Shown here: positions 18,181 to 27,264 of the stretch, in pieces
Position numbering within the stretch: the stretch's first letter is position 1
How the letters are laid out: each line of letters begins with the position of its first letter
Source of the DNA: Bowmanella yangjiangensis
GTDB taxonomy: Bacteria > Pseudomonadota > Gammaproteobacteria > Enterobacterales > Alteromonadaceae
DNA length: 64,000 nucleotides
Direction: 5' to 3'
Assembly (NCBI RefSeq): GCF_017255015.1
Contig: NZ_JAFKCS010000013.1
Span: forward strand, 50,533-114,532
Position numbers and translations under genes: made by a program
Notes under the pieces: generated by a model
The model's input: only the letters and a program-made list of their open reading frames with translations
What the model was told of the DNA's origin: nothing
The model's database searches: none

Positions 18181-20868
18181 ATGCAAAAAATCAACACTAT
18201 AACCACGGCCATGCTAATGGCTTTTTCATTACCCGTTATTGCGCAGGAAGCGGAAGTCAGGTCTGATGCGCCAGCGAATCAAGCCGCCAAGAACGATGTT
18301 GCTATTGAAGTAATATCTGTGACTGCAACCAAGCGTAAAACCAAATTAATGGAAACCCCCGTTGCGATATCAGCGCTAAGTGAAGCACAACTGAGGCAAA
18401 GCGGTGTCAACAATGTGAAAGACATCGCTGACCTTGTGCCGGGCCTTGATATCTCGTCCGCCACTGATCAGGCTGCCCCTGTTATTTCAATGCGCGGTGT
18501 GCGTTCTACTAACATAACAGAACTGGGCGACCCGGCTGTGGGTGTGCATTTAGACGGTATTTACTCTCCGCGAATGCAAGGCGCCCTGGCGCTAATGTAT
18601 GATGTAGAGCGGGTTGAAGCGTTACGGGGGCCACAAGGCACCCTTTTTGGTCGTAACTCAACCGTCGGCAGTATCAATGTGATATCTGCTAAGCCTGATT
18701 TCTCCGGCCTTTTCGGTAATCTCAACGCTGAAGCCGGTAGGTTTAAGAACAAGAGTCTGGGCGGTTTTGTCAATATTCCGCTGAATGACGAGTTTGCTGT
18801 GCGCATCGCAGCGAAAGGCTTAAAGCGCGATTCTTATCTTGAAGGGTACTGGGATCCTAACCAGTATGACACTCGTCATCTGAGTGATGAGGTGCTTAAT
18901 GCACCGGTCATTTCGGAAAACTCATATCAGGGCGTCGGCTCCACTGTGACGCAGAGAGAAAACTGGTGGATAGATGGTGCTGGTACCAATCCAGAGGCAC
19001 AGCGGGTACGTGCGCTGACCCCAGCTGACAAAAGCGACTTTTATAACAATGCAAACGAACACTCTTTTCGAATCAGTACCTTATGGGAACCATCGGATGG
19101 ACAGTTCAGCAACCATACGGTTTTTCAGCAATATGTGAACGACAGTGCCGGCACGTTAGATTTAGTGAACTGTGACCAACTGCGAGGACGACCTGAGGAA
19201 TACGGCGGCGATTGTTCATCATTTTTGCCCAGTGATAATACGTATCAGGCAGTAGTGAATGTGCCCGGCAAACTCAACCTGGATATTACCTACCTGCGCA
19301 ATACCCTGAACTACAGTCTTAGCGATGAGCTAAGCCTGGTGTGGTTACTTGGCTATGAAAAAATGGAAAGGTCATCGGCCCAGGACAGTGAAACAGGGTT
19401 GGATCCGTGGGATGGGGCGACCTATTTCCTCAAAGGAACCGGCGCAAAATCGTATTCCACAGAACTGCAGTTGCAATCTGATGAGTTTGGCGATCTGATA
19501 TGGATAGCTGGTATTAATTATTTCCATGAAAAGACAACAACCCTGGGTTATTACGACAACCCCATGGATGATAAAGCCTTTTGGGACCAGCCAGATCGCT
19601 CTACCGAGGCGTATGCGTTGTTTGGCCAGGCAACATACAAAGTCGCCGGGGATCTGCACGCTACATTTGGCTACCGTTTTAGCCACGAAACCAAGCAGGA
19701 TAAAGGTGGCCGCACTTATCGTTGCTCGAATGCCGATGGTTGTGCCCCTGGCTGGTTAAACCGAACCGTCTTGAGCGAGCTAGCGGTTGATTATTTCAAT
19801 GACCCGGGGCTTTATGCTTCTTACTTTGCAAATGACAACAAGGGGCAATGGCGTAATCACGATTTCAGGATCGGGTTGGATTACAACCTGAACCAGGACA
19901 CTATGCTGTATAGTTACCTGGCGTCGGGCTTTAAAGCTGGCGGCATAGGTGATGTGTTTGAAGTAGTCAACGACAGGACTGGCGAAGTCAGCCGGTTTGA
20001 AACCCAGTTTGACCCGGAGAAAGTGCTGACGCTGGAACTTGGTGCCAAATCAAGTTTTCTTAATAACTCGCTGAACCTGCAGGCGGCATTTTTCTATACC
20101 GACTACACCGATATGCAGTATGCCTCGGTTGGCTCAATTGGTAATGTTGAGCGCTTGTCACCGGTTGAAGATGAAGACGGGGCGCCCATCCTGGATGAAA
20201 ACGGCATGCCGGTGCTGGATTATCAAAACCAGCCGGTGATTGCCTACTACACGCAAAACGTGCCTGGCTCCACCATTAAAGGCGTTGAGTTTGAGTTTGA
20301 CTGGAAACCTTATCCAAATGGCCGTATCACTGGCTACGCCACCTGGACTCATGCCCGCGTTAGCGAAGATTGGATCACCAAGTGGGATTACGACCCGGAA
20401 TATTTGTTTGGCTTGTCGTATGAAGATTCAATAGACCCAGAGAACACCTTGCTGACGACCAACCTTAAAGGCAATGACCTGGCGATGACACCGCGATTTA
20501 CCGCCAATGTCAGCTATACCCACAGCTTCGAACTGGGTCGGTTTGGCTATGTGCATGGTTGGTTTAATCTGAGCTTCAAAGATAAGTCCTACACCACCCT
20601 TTGGAATCTGGATAAACATCTGGACGATATGGACTTTACTGTTAGTGATGAAGCAGCCCTGTACATTACCGACAAGCGAGATGCCTATACCATGGTCAAT
20701 GCGTCGCTTAAATATGAACCGCAAAGCCAGGGCTGGTACGCCGAAGTCTTTATCAACAATGCCACTGATGAGCTTGTGCAGTACTGGAACAATACCGGCA
20801 AAGGGTTCAATAAAGGCAGTTTTGGGATGCCGCGGTATTACGGTATCCGGGCTGGTTTTAATTTCTAA
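18181..20868 (+). CDS. TonB-dependent outer membrane receptor (putative beta-glucan oligosaccharide uptake)
   Basis: An 895-residue TonB-dependent receptor. It has a signal peptide (first ~22 residues, ending VIAQ), a TonB-box-like VEVISVTATKRK segment, a plug domain (~45-170; VKDIADLVPGLD, ISMRGVRS, VERVEALRGPQGTLFGRNS) and a 22-strand-type barrel ending in GIRAGFNF with terminal Phe. I chose ATG 18181 with GGAAGG upstream. Neighbours are a GH16 remnant, a GH3 beta-glucosidase and a two-component pair, so the substrate is likely beta-glucan oligosaccharides. That is inference; the receptor alone does not show it. No SusD partner is present, as usual in Gammaproteobacteria. Confidence 0.88.
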   Translation: MQKINTITTAMLMAFSLPVIAQEAEVRSDAPANQAAKNDVAIEVISVTATKRKTKLMETPVAISALSEAQLRQSGVNNVKDIADLVPGLDISSATDQAAPVISMRGVRSTNITELGDPAVGVHLDGIYSPRMQGALALMYDVERVEALRGPQGTLFGRNSTVGSINVISAKPDFSGLFGNLNAEAGRFKNKSLGGFVNIPLNDEFAVRIAAKGLKRDSYLEGYWDPNQYDTRHLSDEVLNAPVISENSYQGVGSTVTQRENWWIDGAGTNPEAQRVRALTPADKSDFYNNANEHSFRISTLWEPSDGQFSNHTVFQQYVNDSAGTLDLVNCDQLRGRPEEYGGDCSSFLPSDNTYQAVVNVPGKLNLDITYLRNTLNYSLSDELSLVWLLGYEKMERSSAQDSETGLDPWDGATYFLKGTGAKSYSTELQLQSDEFGDLIWIAGINYFHEKTTTLGYYDNPMDDKAFWDQPDRSTEAYALFGQATYKVAGDLHATFGYRFSHETKQDKGGRTYRCSNADGCAPGWLNRTVLSELAVDYFNDPGLYASYFANDNKGQWRNHDFRIGLDYNLNQDTMLYSYLASGFKAGGIGDVFEVVNDRTGEVSRFETQFDPEKVLTLELGAKSSFLNNSLNLQAAFFYTDYTDMQYASVGSIGNVERLSPVEDEDGAPILDENGMPVLDYQNQPVIAYYTQNVPGSTIKGVEFEFDWKPYPNGRITGYATWTHARVSEDWITKWDYDPEYLFGLSYEDSIDPENTLLTTNLKGNDLAMTPRFTANVSYTHSFELGRFGYVHGWFNLSFKDKSYTTLWNLDKHLDDMDFTVSDEAALYITDKRDAYTMVNASLKYEPQSQGWYAEVFINNATDELVQYWNNTGKGFNKGSFGMPRYYGIRAGFNF

Positions 20869-20949
20869 GCTTGGCTTAGGTTCATGATGCGCCCGTACCT
20901 GCGCGGTTTTGCGCCGGGCGCACTTTCTTGTAAATGACAGGATATCAAA

Positions 20950-21218
20950 ATGAAATACATGCCTAAGAGCTGGATCTGTGCTGCTTTATGTTTTTTCAGC
21001 ACGACGACTGTACAGGCCGGGTACTTTAAAGATGACTTTAGTTGGGGGGCTAACAGTGATATCTGGTCCGCCAGATCTGGCAGTAATGCTTCGCCTTTTG
21101 GTTGCGGCTTTACACCTGGCATGGCGACAATTCTCAAAGCGGTATTTACTTTCCTGGTCAGTACTATGGCGACACGGCCTCGGCTTATTACGATTTTATT
21201 GAATACATTCCCCATTAA
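20950..21218 (+). pseudogene. Collapsed GH16 (lichenase/laminarinase-like) gene
   Basis: The ATG at 20950 (AGGA upstream) starts a protein with a signal peptide (ending VQA), then GYFKDDFSWGANSDIW and SGSNASPFGCGF. This resembles the N-terminus of GH16 beta-glucanases, where a similar segment reads like FDTSVWSKADG..MFNCTW. Shortly after, that frame becomes meaningless. A shifted frame to the TAA at 21216-21218 reads HGDNSQSGIYFPG then QYYGDTASAYYDFIEYIPH. This resembles the last strands of lichenase (a SYNG...AEYDWVKY type ending). The catalytic core with its EIDIE-type motif is absent. The picture is a large internal deletion with a frameshift. The gene sits between its natural partners, the receptor and the GH3 enzyme. 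Confidence 0.7.
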
Positions 21219-21281
21219 GTACAAGTGTCTGTAGGTATGTCATTGCGGCATCCCGTTACAGCAGACGCATAGGATTTCATT

Positions 21282-23810
21282 ATGTCTTTTGTTTTACATT
21301 CTGCGTTTACTAAAACCTTGTGTATTTGCGCAGCGCTGGTTGTCTGCAACATTCACGCTGACCCGGCGAGAGTCAGTTGGCCTAAAGTTAACACTACACT
21401 GCAGCCTGACGAGGCGGTAGAGCAGCAGCTTGATACTCTGTTGGCCAGCATGACCATGGAACAGAAAGTGGCGCAGATTATTCAGCCTGAGATTGGCTAT
21501 TTAAGCGTGGCGCAAATGCGCAAATATGGTTTTGGGTCATATCTGAATGGCGGTAACTCTGCACCTTATGGCCAAAAGCAAGCCGATGCTAAAACCTGGC
21601 TCAGGTATGCTGATGAAATGTATGCAGCCTCTGTCGATAACAGCGAGGATGGCAGCAGTATTCCCACTATCTGGGGGACTGATGCGATGCATGGTCATAG
21701 CAATGTGTATGGCGCCACCCTGTTTCCACATAACATTGGCCTTGGCGCGGCGCGGGACGCAGAGTTAATTCACAGAATTGGTCAGGCGACAGCCAAAGAA
21801 GTGGCGGCAACAGGTATTGAGTGGATGTTTGCACCAACCGTTGCTGTAGTCAGAGACGACCGCTGGGGGCGCACCTACGAGAGCTTTTCGGAACACCCGG
21901 ACATTGTTGCCGCTTATGCCGGCCCTATGGTAACCGGCGTTCAGGGTGAGATTGGCGAGACGTTTTTAACAGATTATCGTCGTATCGCCACCGCAAAACA
22001 CTTTGTTGGTGATGGAGGCACCGAAAACGGTATAGACCGAGGAGATACGGTTAGCACCGAGCAGCAACTGCGAGATATTCATGCCGCTGGTTACTATACC
22101 GCTATAGCGGCAGGCGTGCAGTCTGTAATGGCGTCCTTTAACAGCTGGAATGGCAAGCGGGTGCACGGCGATCACTACCTGCTGACTGAAGTGCTGAAAC
22201 AGCAAATGGGTTTCGACGGTTTTGTGATCAGCGACTGGAATGCGCATAAGTTTGTTGATGGCTGTGATTTAGAGCAATGCGCGGCTGCTTTTAATGCTGG
22301 TGTCGATGTGATGATGGTGCCAGAGCACTTTGAAGCTTTTTACCACAATACATTACAGCAGGTAAAAAGCGGTGTGATTTCTGCTGCGCGCCTGGATGAT
22401 GCGGTCAGACGTTTTTTACGTGCCAAAATACGCTGGGGCGTGTTTAGCCGCGGTAAACCATCCAGCCGGCCTGAATCCAATCCGCAATGGTTTAATGCGC
22501 CAGAGCACCGCTTGCTTGCCCGAGAGGCGGTGCGTAAGTCACTGGTGTTGCTGAAGAACAAGAACAACATCCTGCCGCTTTCGCCCAAAAGCAAAGTGCT
22601 TATTGCCGGCGATGGCGCGGATAACATCGCCAAGCAGGCTGGTGGCTGGAGTGTATCCTGGCAGGGAACCGATAATACTAATGCTGATTTCCCCAACGCA
22701 ACATCAATCTATGCCGGTTTGCGCCAACAGATAGAGGCTGCCGGGGGTAAGGTAGAGCTGAGTATAGACGGGCATTATAGCGACAAACCGGATGTTGCCA
22801 TTGTAGTCATTGGTGAAGAGCCTTACGCTGAATGGTTTGGTGATATTCAGCAACTGGAATACCAGCACAGCAATAAGGGAGATTTAGCGCTGCTGCAACG
22901 TTTAAAGCAGCAGAATATTCCGGTGGTAACGGTATTTCTGAGTGGCAGGCCGCTTTGGGTTAACAAAGAGTTGAATGCCTCTGATGCCTTTGTGGCGGCC
23001 TGGTTGCCGGGCTCTGAAGGTCAGGGTATTGCGGATGTGTTGCTGACAAACAAGGATGGTCACATTCAGTATGATTTTGTCGGCAAACTAAGCTTCTCCT
23101 GGCCCCAATATGATGATCAGTATCGGCTGAATGTTGGTCAGGAGCAGTATACTCCCTTGTTTGCTTACGGTTATGGCCTCACTTATGCCGAGCACACTGA
23201 GCTTGAGCCACTCTCTGAAACGACCCGCGCGGTGATACAACAAAATACTGGCGAACAGATACCGTTGTTTGTCAGAAATTTGGCCGACGGCATGTCGTGG
23301 GCTTTGTCAGATAGCACTCAGTCGCTGAACAAGTTTACGACACCTTCCGCAGTCAGTGCCGACGGCAAAAGTATAACGATGCAGTCTGTCAACTTGGCTT
23401 ATCAGGAAGACGGCAGAAAATTTGTCTGGCAAAGCTCCGGTGAAACCGCTTCAGCCAGTCTGTCGTACACAGATGTGCAAGTTTTAACGGAGACAATCAA
23501 CAGCAAATTTTTGCAAATGGATATCCGGATTGATCAGTTTCCGGCTGACGATGTGGAAATTGGCTTAATGTGTCAGCAAAACCGTTGTTTGCGCTCAGTC
23601 TCTCTGCAACCATGGCTGCAGAAGATGACGCCGGGGCAATGGCTTACTATCGCGCTGCCGTTGTCTTGTGGTGACCCGTTAAGCACACCGTCATTGGCAG
23701 AAGAAGCGGTGCGGTTCAGTACAAAACAGACATTTAGCCTGGCTATTGCAGATGTAGCCTTAGTTAAAACAGTCGATGCGTCAACACTGACACTGGAATG
23801 TAAGCAGTAA
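21282..23810 (+). CDS. GH3 beta-glucosidase / exo-beta-1,3(1,4)-glucanase
   Basis: An 842-residue glycoside hydrolase family 3 enzyme with a signal peptide (ending NIHA). Domain order is the TIM barrel (~40-390), with the nucleophile Asp near residue 318 in GFDGFVISDWNAH and a conserved AKHFVGDGGTENG segment. The alpha/beta sandwich follows (~410-640; REAVRKSLVLLKNKNNILPL), then a C-terminal beta-sandwich of ~190 residues. Length and layout resemble marine ExoP-type exo-glucanases. It should release glucose from beta-glucan oligosaccharides in the periplasm or outside. AGGA precedes the ATG by 8 bases. It is downstream of the receptor and probably in the same operon. Confidence 0.92.
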   Translation: MSFVLHSAFTKTLCICAALVVCNIHADPARVSWPKVNTTLQPDEAVEQQLDTLLASMTMEQKVAQIIQPEIGYLSVAQMRKYGFGSYLNGGNSAPYGQKQADAKTWLRYADEMYAASVDNSEDGSSIPTIWGTDAMHGHSNVYGATLFPHNIGLGAARDAELIHRIGQATAKEVAATGIEWMFAPTVAVVRDDRWGRTYESFSEHPDIVAAYAGPMVTGVQGEIGETFLTDYRRIATAKHFVGDGGTENGIDRGDTVSTEQQLRDIHAAGYYTAIAAGVQSVMASFNSWNGKRVHGDHYLLTEVLKQQMGFDGFVISDWNAHKFVDGCDLEQCAAAFNAGVDVMMVPEHFEAFYHNTLQQVKSGVISAARLDDAVRRFLRAKIRWGVFSRGKPSSRPESNPQWFNAPEHRLLAREAVRKSLVLLKNKNNILPLSPKSKVLIAGDGADNIAKQAGGWSVSWQGTDNTNADFPNATSIYAGLRQQIEAAGGKVELSIDGHYSDKPDVAIVVIGEEPYAEWFGDIQQLEYQHSNKGDLALLQRLKQQNIPVVTVFLSGRPLWVNKELNASDAFVAAWLPGSEGQGIADVLLTNKDGHIQYDFVGKLSFSWPQYDDQYRLNVGQEQYTPLFAYGYGLTYAEHTELEPLSETTRAVIQQNTGEQIPLFVRNLADGMSWALSDSTQSLNKFTTPSAVSADGKSITMQSVNLAYQEDGRKFVWQSSGETASASLSYTDVQVLTETINSKFLQMDIRIDQFPADDVEIGLMCQQNRCLRSVSLQPWLQKMTPGQWLTIALPLSCGDPLSTPSLAEEAVRFSTKQTFSLAIADVALVKTVDASTLTLECKQ

Positions 23811-23814
23811 AAGT

Positions 23815-23856
23815 GAAGATCATGCCCAGTAATGAGTGATACCGGGGATGATCTTC
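23815..23856 (+). promoter_or_regulatory. Intercistronic hairpin between GH3 gene and sensor kinase
   Basis: A 13-bp stem with one mismatch (23815-23827 against 23844-23856, arms starting GAAGATCAT and ending ATGATCTTC) lies between the GH3 stop and the kinase start. No T-run follows, so it is not a standard terminator. It may be an mRNA processing or stability element that separates enzyme from regulator expression. Confidence 0.5.
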
Positions 23857-23873
23857 AGGGTTAAGGCAATTAA

Positions 23874-24935
23874 TTGATAAAGATTGACTCGAAAAAACAG
23901 CTGTTTTGGTTGTGCCAGTATTGTGGTTGGTTAGCCTATGCGTTACTGACCGAGTTGATGATTAAAATACCAGGGCAGGAACCTTGGGCTATCCATCTTC
24001 CACATTTGTTATTGGACACCTGTTGCGGCTTCTCTGTTACTTTGTTGTTGAGAAAATTTTATGCGCGGTTCAGGCTACGGAAAATTTTAGTTAGCGCAAT
24101 TTTACACATAATCTGTTTACTGCTTGCTTCACTGTTGTGGACCCAGTTCAAGTGGCACAGCTTACAGTGGTTTTATGGTACCTTGTGGCAGCCAATGACC
24201 TGGTTTGACTTTGGGACCTGGACATCTGCCTCTCTCACTATGCTGGCTACCTGGACTGCAGGCTATTATGGTATAAAAATGTACCTGGACAATGCAGAGC
24301 AGCGGCACCAGGCGGCAGAAGCGCTACACCTGGCTAAAGAGTCGCAACTTAAGATGTTGCGTTATCAGTTAAACCCGCATTTTATGTTCAATAGTATCAA
24401 TGCAATTTGTACGCTTATTCTTAAGCAGCACAACGCCAATGCCGTAGCAATGCTAGAGAAGCTATGTGATTTTTTGCGCTATAGCCTGTATACCGATCCA
24501 TTGGCCAAGATAACAGTCCAGGATGAGATAGCGATATTGCAAACTTATCTCGATATTGAGCAGGGTAGGTTTCAAAGTGAACTTAACGTAAAAATAACCG
24601 CGGACCCATCCTGTTTCAATCTATTGATACCTTCATTGTTGTTACAGCCCTTGGTTGAAAATGCACTCAAACATGGCATCGTTCAAAACAGCGGTATCGT
24701 TATTGCCGTCAATTTTGCGCGGGTTGCCAACCAACTGCTTATTACTGTCAGTGACACTGGTGTAGGGTTTGACTTTTCAACCTTAACTTCTAATGGCATT
24801 GGTATTAAAAATTGTCAGGACAGACTGCGATTGATTTATTCAGATTGTGCTCATTTAAGTCTTAATAACGGCGAGAATGGTGGTGCCAACGTCAGCATTG
24901 CGATCCCTCTGGAATATTCAGAGAGGGTGCAATGA
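23874..24935 (+). CDS. LytS/YehU-type sensor histidine kinase
   Basis: A 353-residue membrane kinase of the His_kinase family. It has four N-terminal hydrophobic segments (~10-140) and a short coiled linker (EQRHQAAEALHLAKESQ). The phospho-accepting His169 is in QLNPHFMFNSIN, followed by an ATPase domain (QPLVENALKHGI, SDTGVGFDF, GIGIKNCQDRL). The start is TTG at 23874 with AAGG 8 bases upstream; no closer ATG keeps the first helix. It overlaps its response regulator by 4 bp. With no periplasmic sensor domain it may sense through its membrane segments. It probably controls the adjacent glucan genes. Confidence 0.9.
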   Translation: MIKIDSKKQLFWLCQYCGWLAYALLTELMIKIPGQEPWAIHLPHLLLDTCCGFSVTLLLRKFYARFRLRKILVSAILHIICLLLASLLWTQFKWHSLQWFYGTLWQPMTWFDFGTWTSASLTMLATWTAGYYGIKMYLDNAEQRHQAAEALHLAKESQLKMLRYQLNPHFMFNSINAICTLILKQHNANAVAMLEKLCDFLRYSLYTDPLAKITVQDEIAILQTYLDIEQGRFQSELNVKITADPSCFNLLIPSLLLQPLVENALKHGIVQNSGIVIAVNFARVANQLLITVSDTGVGFDFSTLTSNGIGIKNCQDRLRLIYSDCAHLSLNNGENGGANVSIAIPLEYSERVQ

Positions 24936-25726
24936 AGGTTCTGAAAACCTTGTTGGTAGATGATGAATACAGTGCGATCGAGGGGCTGGCTATCAGGCTT
25001 GGCGCGTTTCCGCAGATCAAGATTATTGGTCACGCGCGTAATGTTGATGCTGCGTTGGCACTCATTTCCGAATCGCAGCCAGATTTGATTTTCCTCGATA
25101 TAGAAATGCCGGGAAAGTCGGGGTTTGAATTGATAAAGCAGTTACAACCTGAGTTATGTCCGGCTATTATCTTTGTTACTGCCTTTCACCAATACGCGGT
25201 TAAAGCCTTTGAAGTAAGGGCGCTGGATTATTTACTAAAACCGGTGAAAAGAGAGCGTTTAGCAGAAGCTATCGCCAGGGTCACTTCCAATTTTGATACT
25301 CATGCAAAAAAGCCGCAAATGCTGGAAGTTGCGGATTTTTTGCAAAATGGTGGCGCTACACATCCAACTGACACCAGTACAGCATATCGGGTTGAGCAAG
25401 AAAAACTGGTGATACAGGACGGGCACCATCCTGCTCAACTGCTGCCCTATAAAGATATACTATGGATAGATGCCGCTGGCGACTATATGTGTGTTCACAC
25501 TAGCAGCGACACTTTTGTAATGCGTGCCAGAATGAAAAGTCTGATAACTGATGTGTTACCTGATGGTTTTCTGCGTATTCATAAGTCAACTATTGTGAAC
25601 TTGCAGCACGTGGTTAAACTCGAACCCTTAATTAATTCAGAGTACAACCTAATTTTAGTGAATCATAAGTCGCTAAAAGTCAGCAGAACCTTTAGCAAAC
25701 AGCTAAAAGAAAGCCTGTCACCATGA
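24932..25726 (+). CDS. LytTR-family response regulator
   Basis: A 264-residue response regulator. The receiver domain (1-~120) has the acid pair D10/D11, the phosphoacceptor D56 in LIFLDIEMPG, and the Lys in DYLLKPVK. A LytTR DNA-binding domain follows (~165-262; DILWIDAAGDYMCVHT, FLRIHKSTIVNL, LKVSRTF). Such regulators bind direct repeats upstream of target genes. It is translationally coupled to the kinase by the ATGA overlap. Likely targets are the TonB receptor and GH3 genes upstream; this is context inference. Confidence 0.93.
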   Translation: MKVLKTLLVDDEYSAIEGLAIRLGAFPQIKIIGHARNVDAALALISESQPDLIFLDIEMPGKSGFELIKQLQPELCPAIIFVTAFHQYAVKAFEVRALDYLLKPVKRERLAEAIARVTSNFDTHAKKPQMLEVADFLQNGGATHPTDTSTAYRVEQEKLVIQDGHHPAQLLPYKDILWIDAAGDYMCVHTSSDTFVMRARMKSLITDVLPDGFLRIHKSTIVNLQHVVKLEPLINSEYNLILVNHKSLKVSRTFSKQLKESLSP

Positions 25727-25859
25727 TTTTGAGACGACGTTTTGTTTATGTGGTAAATAACTGCAGTCGACTTAACGGGGACCTAACCTAAAAATTACGT
25801 TCGCAGATGAATGAACGCGGTGCAGTGTTTTAAGATTACTTTGCTGCAAACAACCATAT

Positions 25860-26495
25860 TTAGTGCTCAGTCTTCTCTTTAAATTCACATAAATCTTCAA
25901 TAATGCAGCTGCCGCAACGAGGCTTACGCGCTACACATGTATAGCGGCCGTGCAGAATCAGCCAGTGGTGTACATCCACCTTAAACTCGGCAGGCACAAC
26001 CTTAAGTAGTTTATTTTCCACTTCAAGCACATTTTTGCCGGGTGCCAGCCCTGTGCGGTTGCTGACTCTGAAAATATGGGTATCCACGGCTATGGTCGGC
26101 CAGCCAAAGGCTGTGTTGAGTACCACATTGGCGGTTTTACGGCCAACGCCGGGCAGGGCTTCCAGGGCTTCGCGATTTTCCGGAACGATGGAGTTGTGCT
26201 GCTCGATCAGAATTTTGCAGGCTTTTATAACGTTTTCGGCCTTGGCGTTATACAGGCCGATGGTTTTGATGTACTCCTTTAAACCATCAACGCCGAGGGC
26301 ATAAATGGCTTCGGGGGTATTGGCAACCGGAAACAATTTGTCAGTGGCTTTATTCACACTCACATCGGTCGCCTGGGCCGAAAGAGTAACGGCGACCAGT
26401 AATTCAAATGGCGATGAGAAATTCAGCTCCGTGGTGGGATGCGGGTTCTCATTGCGCAGGCGGCTAAGTATGTCGATACGTTTTTTTTGATTCAT
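25860..26495 (-). CDS. nth: Endonuclease III
   Basis: Nth is a bifunctional DNA glycosylase/AP lyase that removes oxidised pyrimidines. The helix-hairpin-helix is in EALPGVGRKTANVVL with the catalytic Lys. The catalytic Asp is in AVDTHIFRVSNRTG. The [4Fe-4S] ligands are in CVARKPRCGSCIIEDLC. Length is 211 residues, normal. It is the last gene after rnfE on the same strand, as in E. coli. A 7-bp tandem repeat lies just upstream of its start region. Confidence 0.97.
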   Translation of the reverse strand: MNQKKRIDILSRLRNENPHPTTELNFSSPFELLVAVTLSAQATDVSVNKATDKLFPVANTPEAIYALGVDGLKEYIKTIGLYNAKAENVIKACKILIEQHNSIVPENREALEALPGVGRKTANVVLNTAFGWPTIAVDTHIFRVSNRTGLAPGKNVLEVENKLLKVVPAEFKVDVHHWLILHGRYTCVARKPRCGSCIIEDLCEFKEKTEH

Positions 26496-26516
26496 GCTTA
26501 GTTCTTATTATTTTAT

Positions 26517-26565
26517 CGTAGCTCGTAGCTCGTAGCTCGTAGCTCGTAGCTCGTAGCTCGTAGCT
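26517..26565. repeat. 7-bp tandem repeat, 7 copies (CGTAGCT)
   Basis: Seven exact copies of CGTAGCT lie in the 73-bp gap between the rnfE stop (26569) and the nth start (26495). On the coding strand they begin 3 bases after rnfE and end 21 bases before nth. A degenerate relative (AGCTACGAAGCTCGA) lies between hisF and hisI at about 196-210. The copy number could change by replication slippage. Confidence 0.95.
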
Positions 26566-26568
26566 CGC

Positions 26569-27264
26569 TTACTGGCTTTCTGCGGTCACCCGCGCTCGTT
26601 GCACGACTTTAGCTGGCTGCTTGTGTAATTGTTCAAAGCGTTTGTCCAGGTAGTTTTTTAAGGCAATCAGCAGCCCCATGCCGATAAAGGCCCCCGGTGG
26701 AAGAATGGCCAACAGGAATTTATGCTCGGTGACAAATAAAGTCAGCTTAAGGCTTAAGGCCCAGTCGCCAAACAAGGTTTCCGCCCCGCTGAATAGGGTA
26801 CCATTGCCGAGAATTTCACGCAGAGCGCCCAGTGTGACTAATACCAGGGTAAAGCCAATACCCATCATTAACCCATCGAAGGCGGCATGGCCAACCGGGT
26901 TCTTTGATGCATAGGCTTCCGCCCGCCCGATAATGGCGCAGTTGGTCACGATTAACGGAATAAAAATACCCAAAGCCAAATACAGGTTATAGGTATACGC
27001 ATTCATCAATAGCTGGATCACGGTAACAAAGGCAGCGATGACCATCACAAAAATGGGAATACGCACTTCGTTGGGCACCAGATTTCGTACTAGTGATACC
27101 GTGGTGTTGGAGCCGATTAATACCGCCGTGGTGGCAAGCCCCAAGCCCAGGCCATTGATAAAACTGCCGGTAACCGCCAGTAGCGGGCATAAACCCAGGA
27201 GCTGAACCAGGGCCGGGTTATTTTTCCAAAGCCCCTGCCAAGACAGGGTTTTGAGCTCACTCAT
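26569..27264 (-). CDS. rnfE: Rnf complex subunit RnfE
   Basis: RnfE is an integral membrane subunit of the ion-translocating ferredoxin:NAD+ oxidoreductase (NqrD homologue). The 231-residue protein has about six transmembrane helices and conserved [18 protein letters not shown] and [17 protein letters not shown] motifs; the Cys of each half contributes to the membrane iron site known in the family. I set the start at ATG 27262-27264 ([11 protein letters not shown]), overlapping rnfG by 8 bp. A 30-residue longer frame lies wholly inside rnfG and lacks homology. Confidence 0.96.
   Translation of the reverse strand: MSELKTLSWQGLWKNNPALVQLLGLCPLLAVTGSFINGLGLGLATTAVLIGSNTTVSLVRNLVPNEVRIPIFVMVIAAFVTVIQLLMNAYTYNLYLALGIFIPLIVTNCAIIGRAEAYASKNPVGHAAFDGLMMGIGFTLVLVTLGALREILGNGTLFSGAETLFGDWALSLKLTLFVTEHKFLLAILPPGAFIGMGLLIALKNYLDKRFEQLHKQPAKVVQRARVTAESQ

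Noticed and set aside
26517..26565. CRISPR or microsatellite coding repeat
   Set aside because: The unit is only 7 bp, without spacers, and the region is intergenic between the rnfE stop and the nth start.
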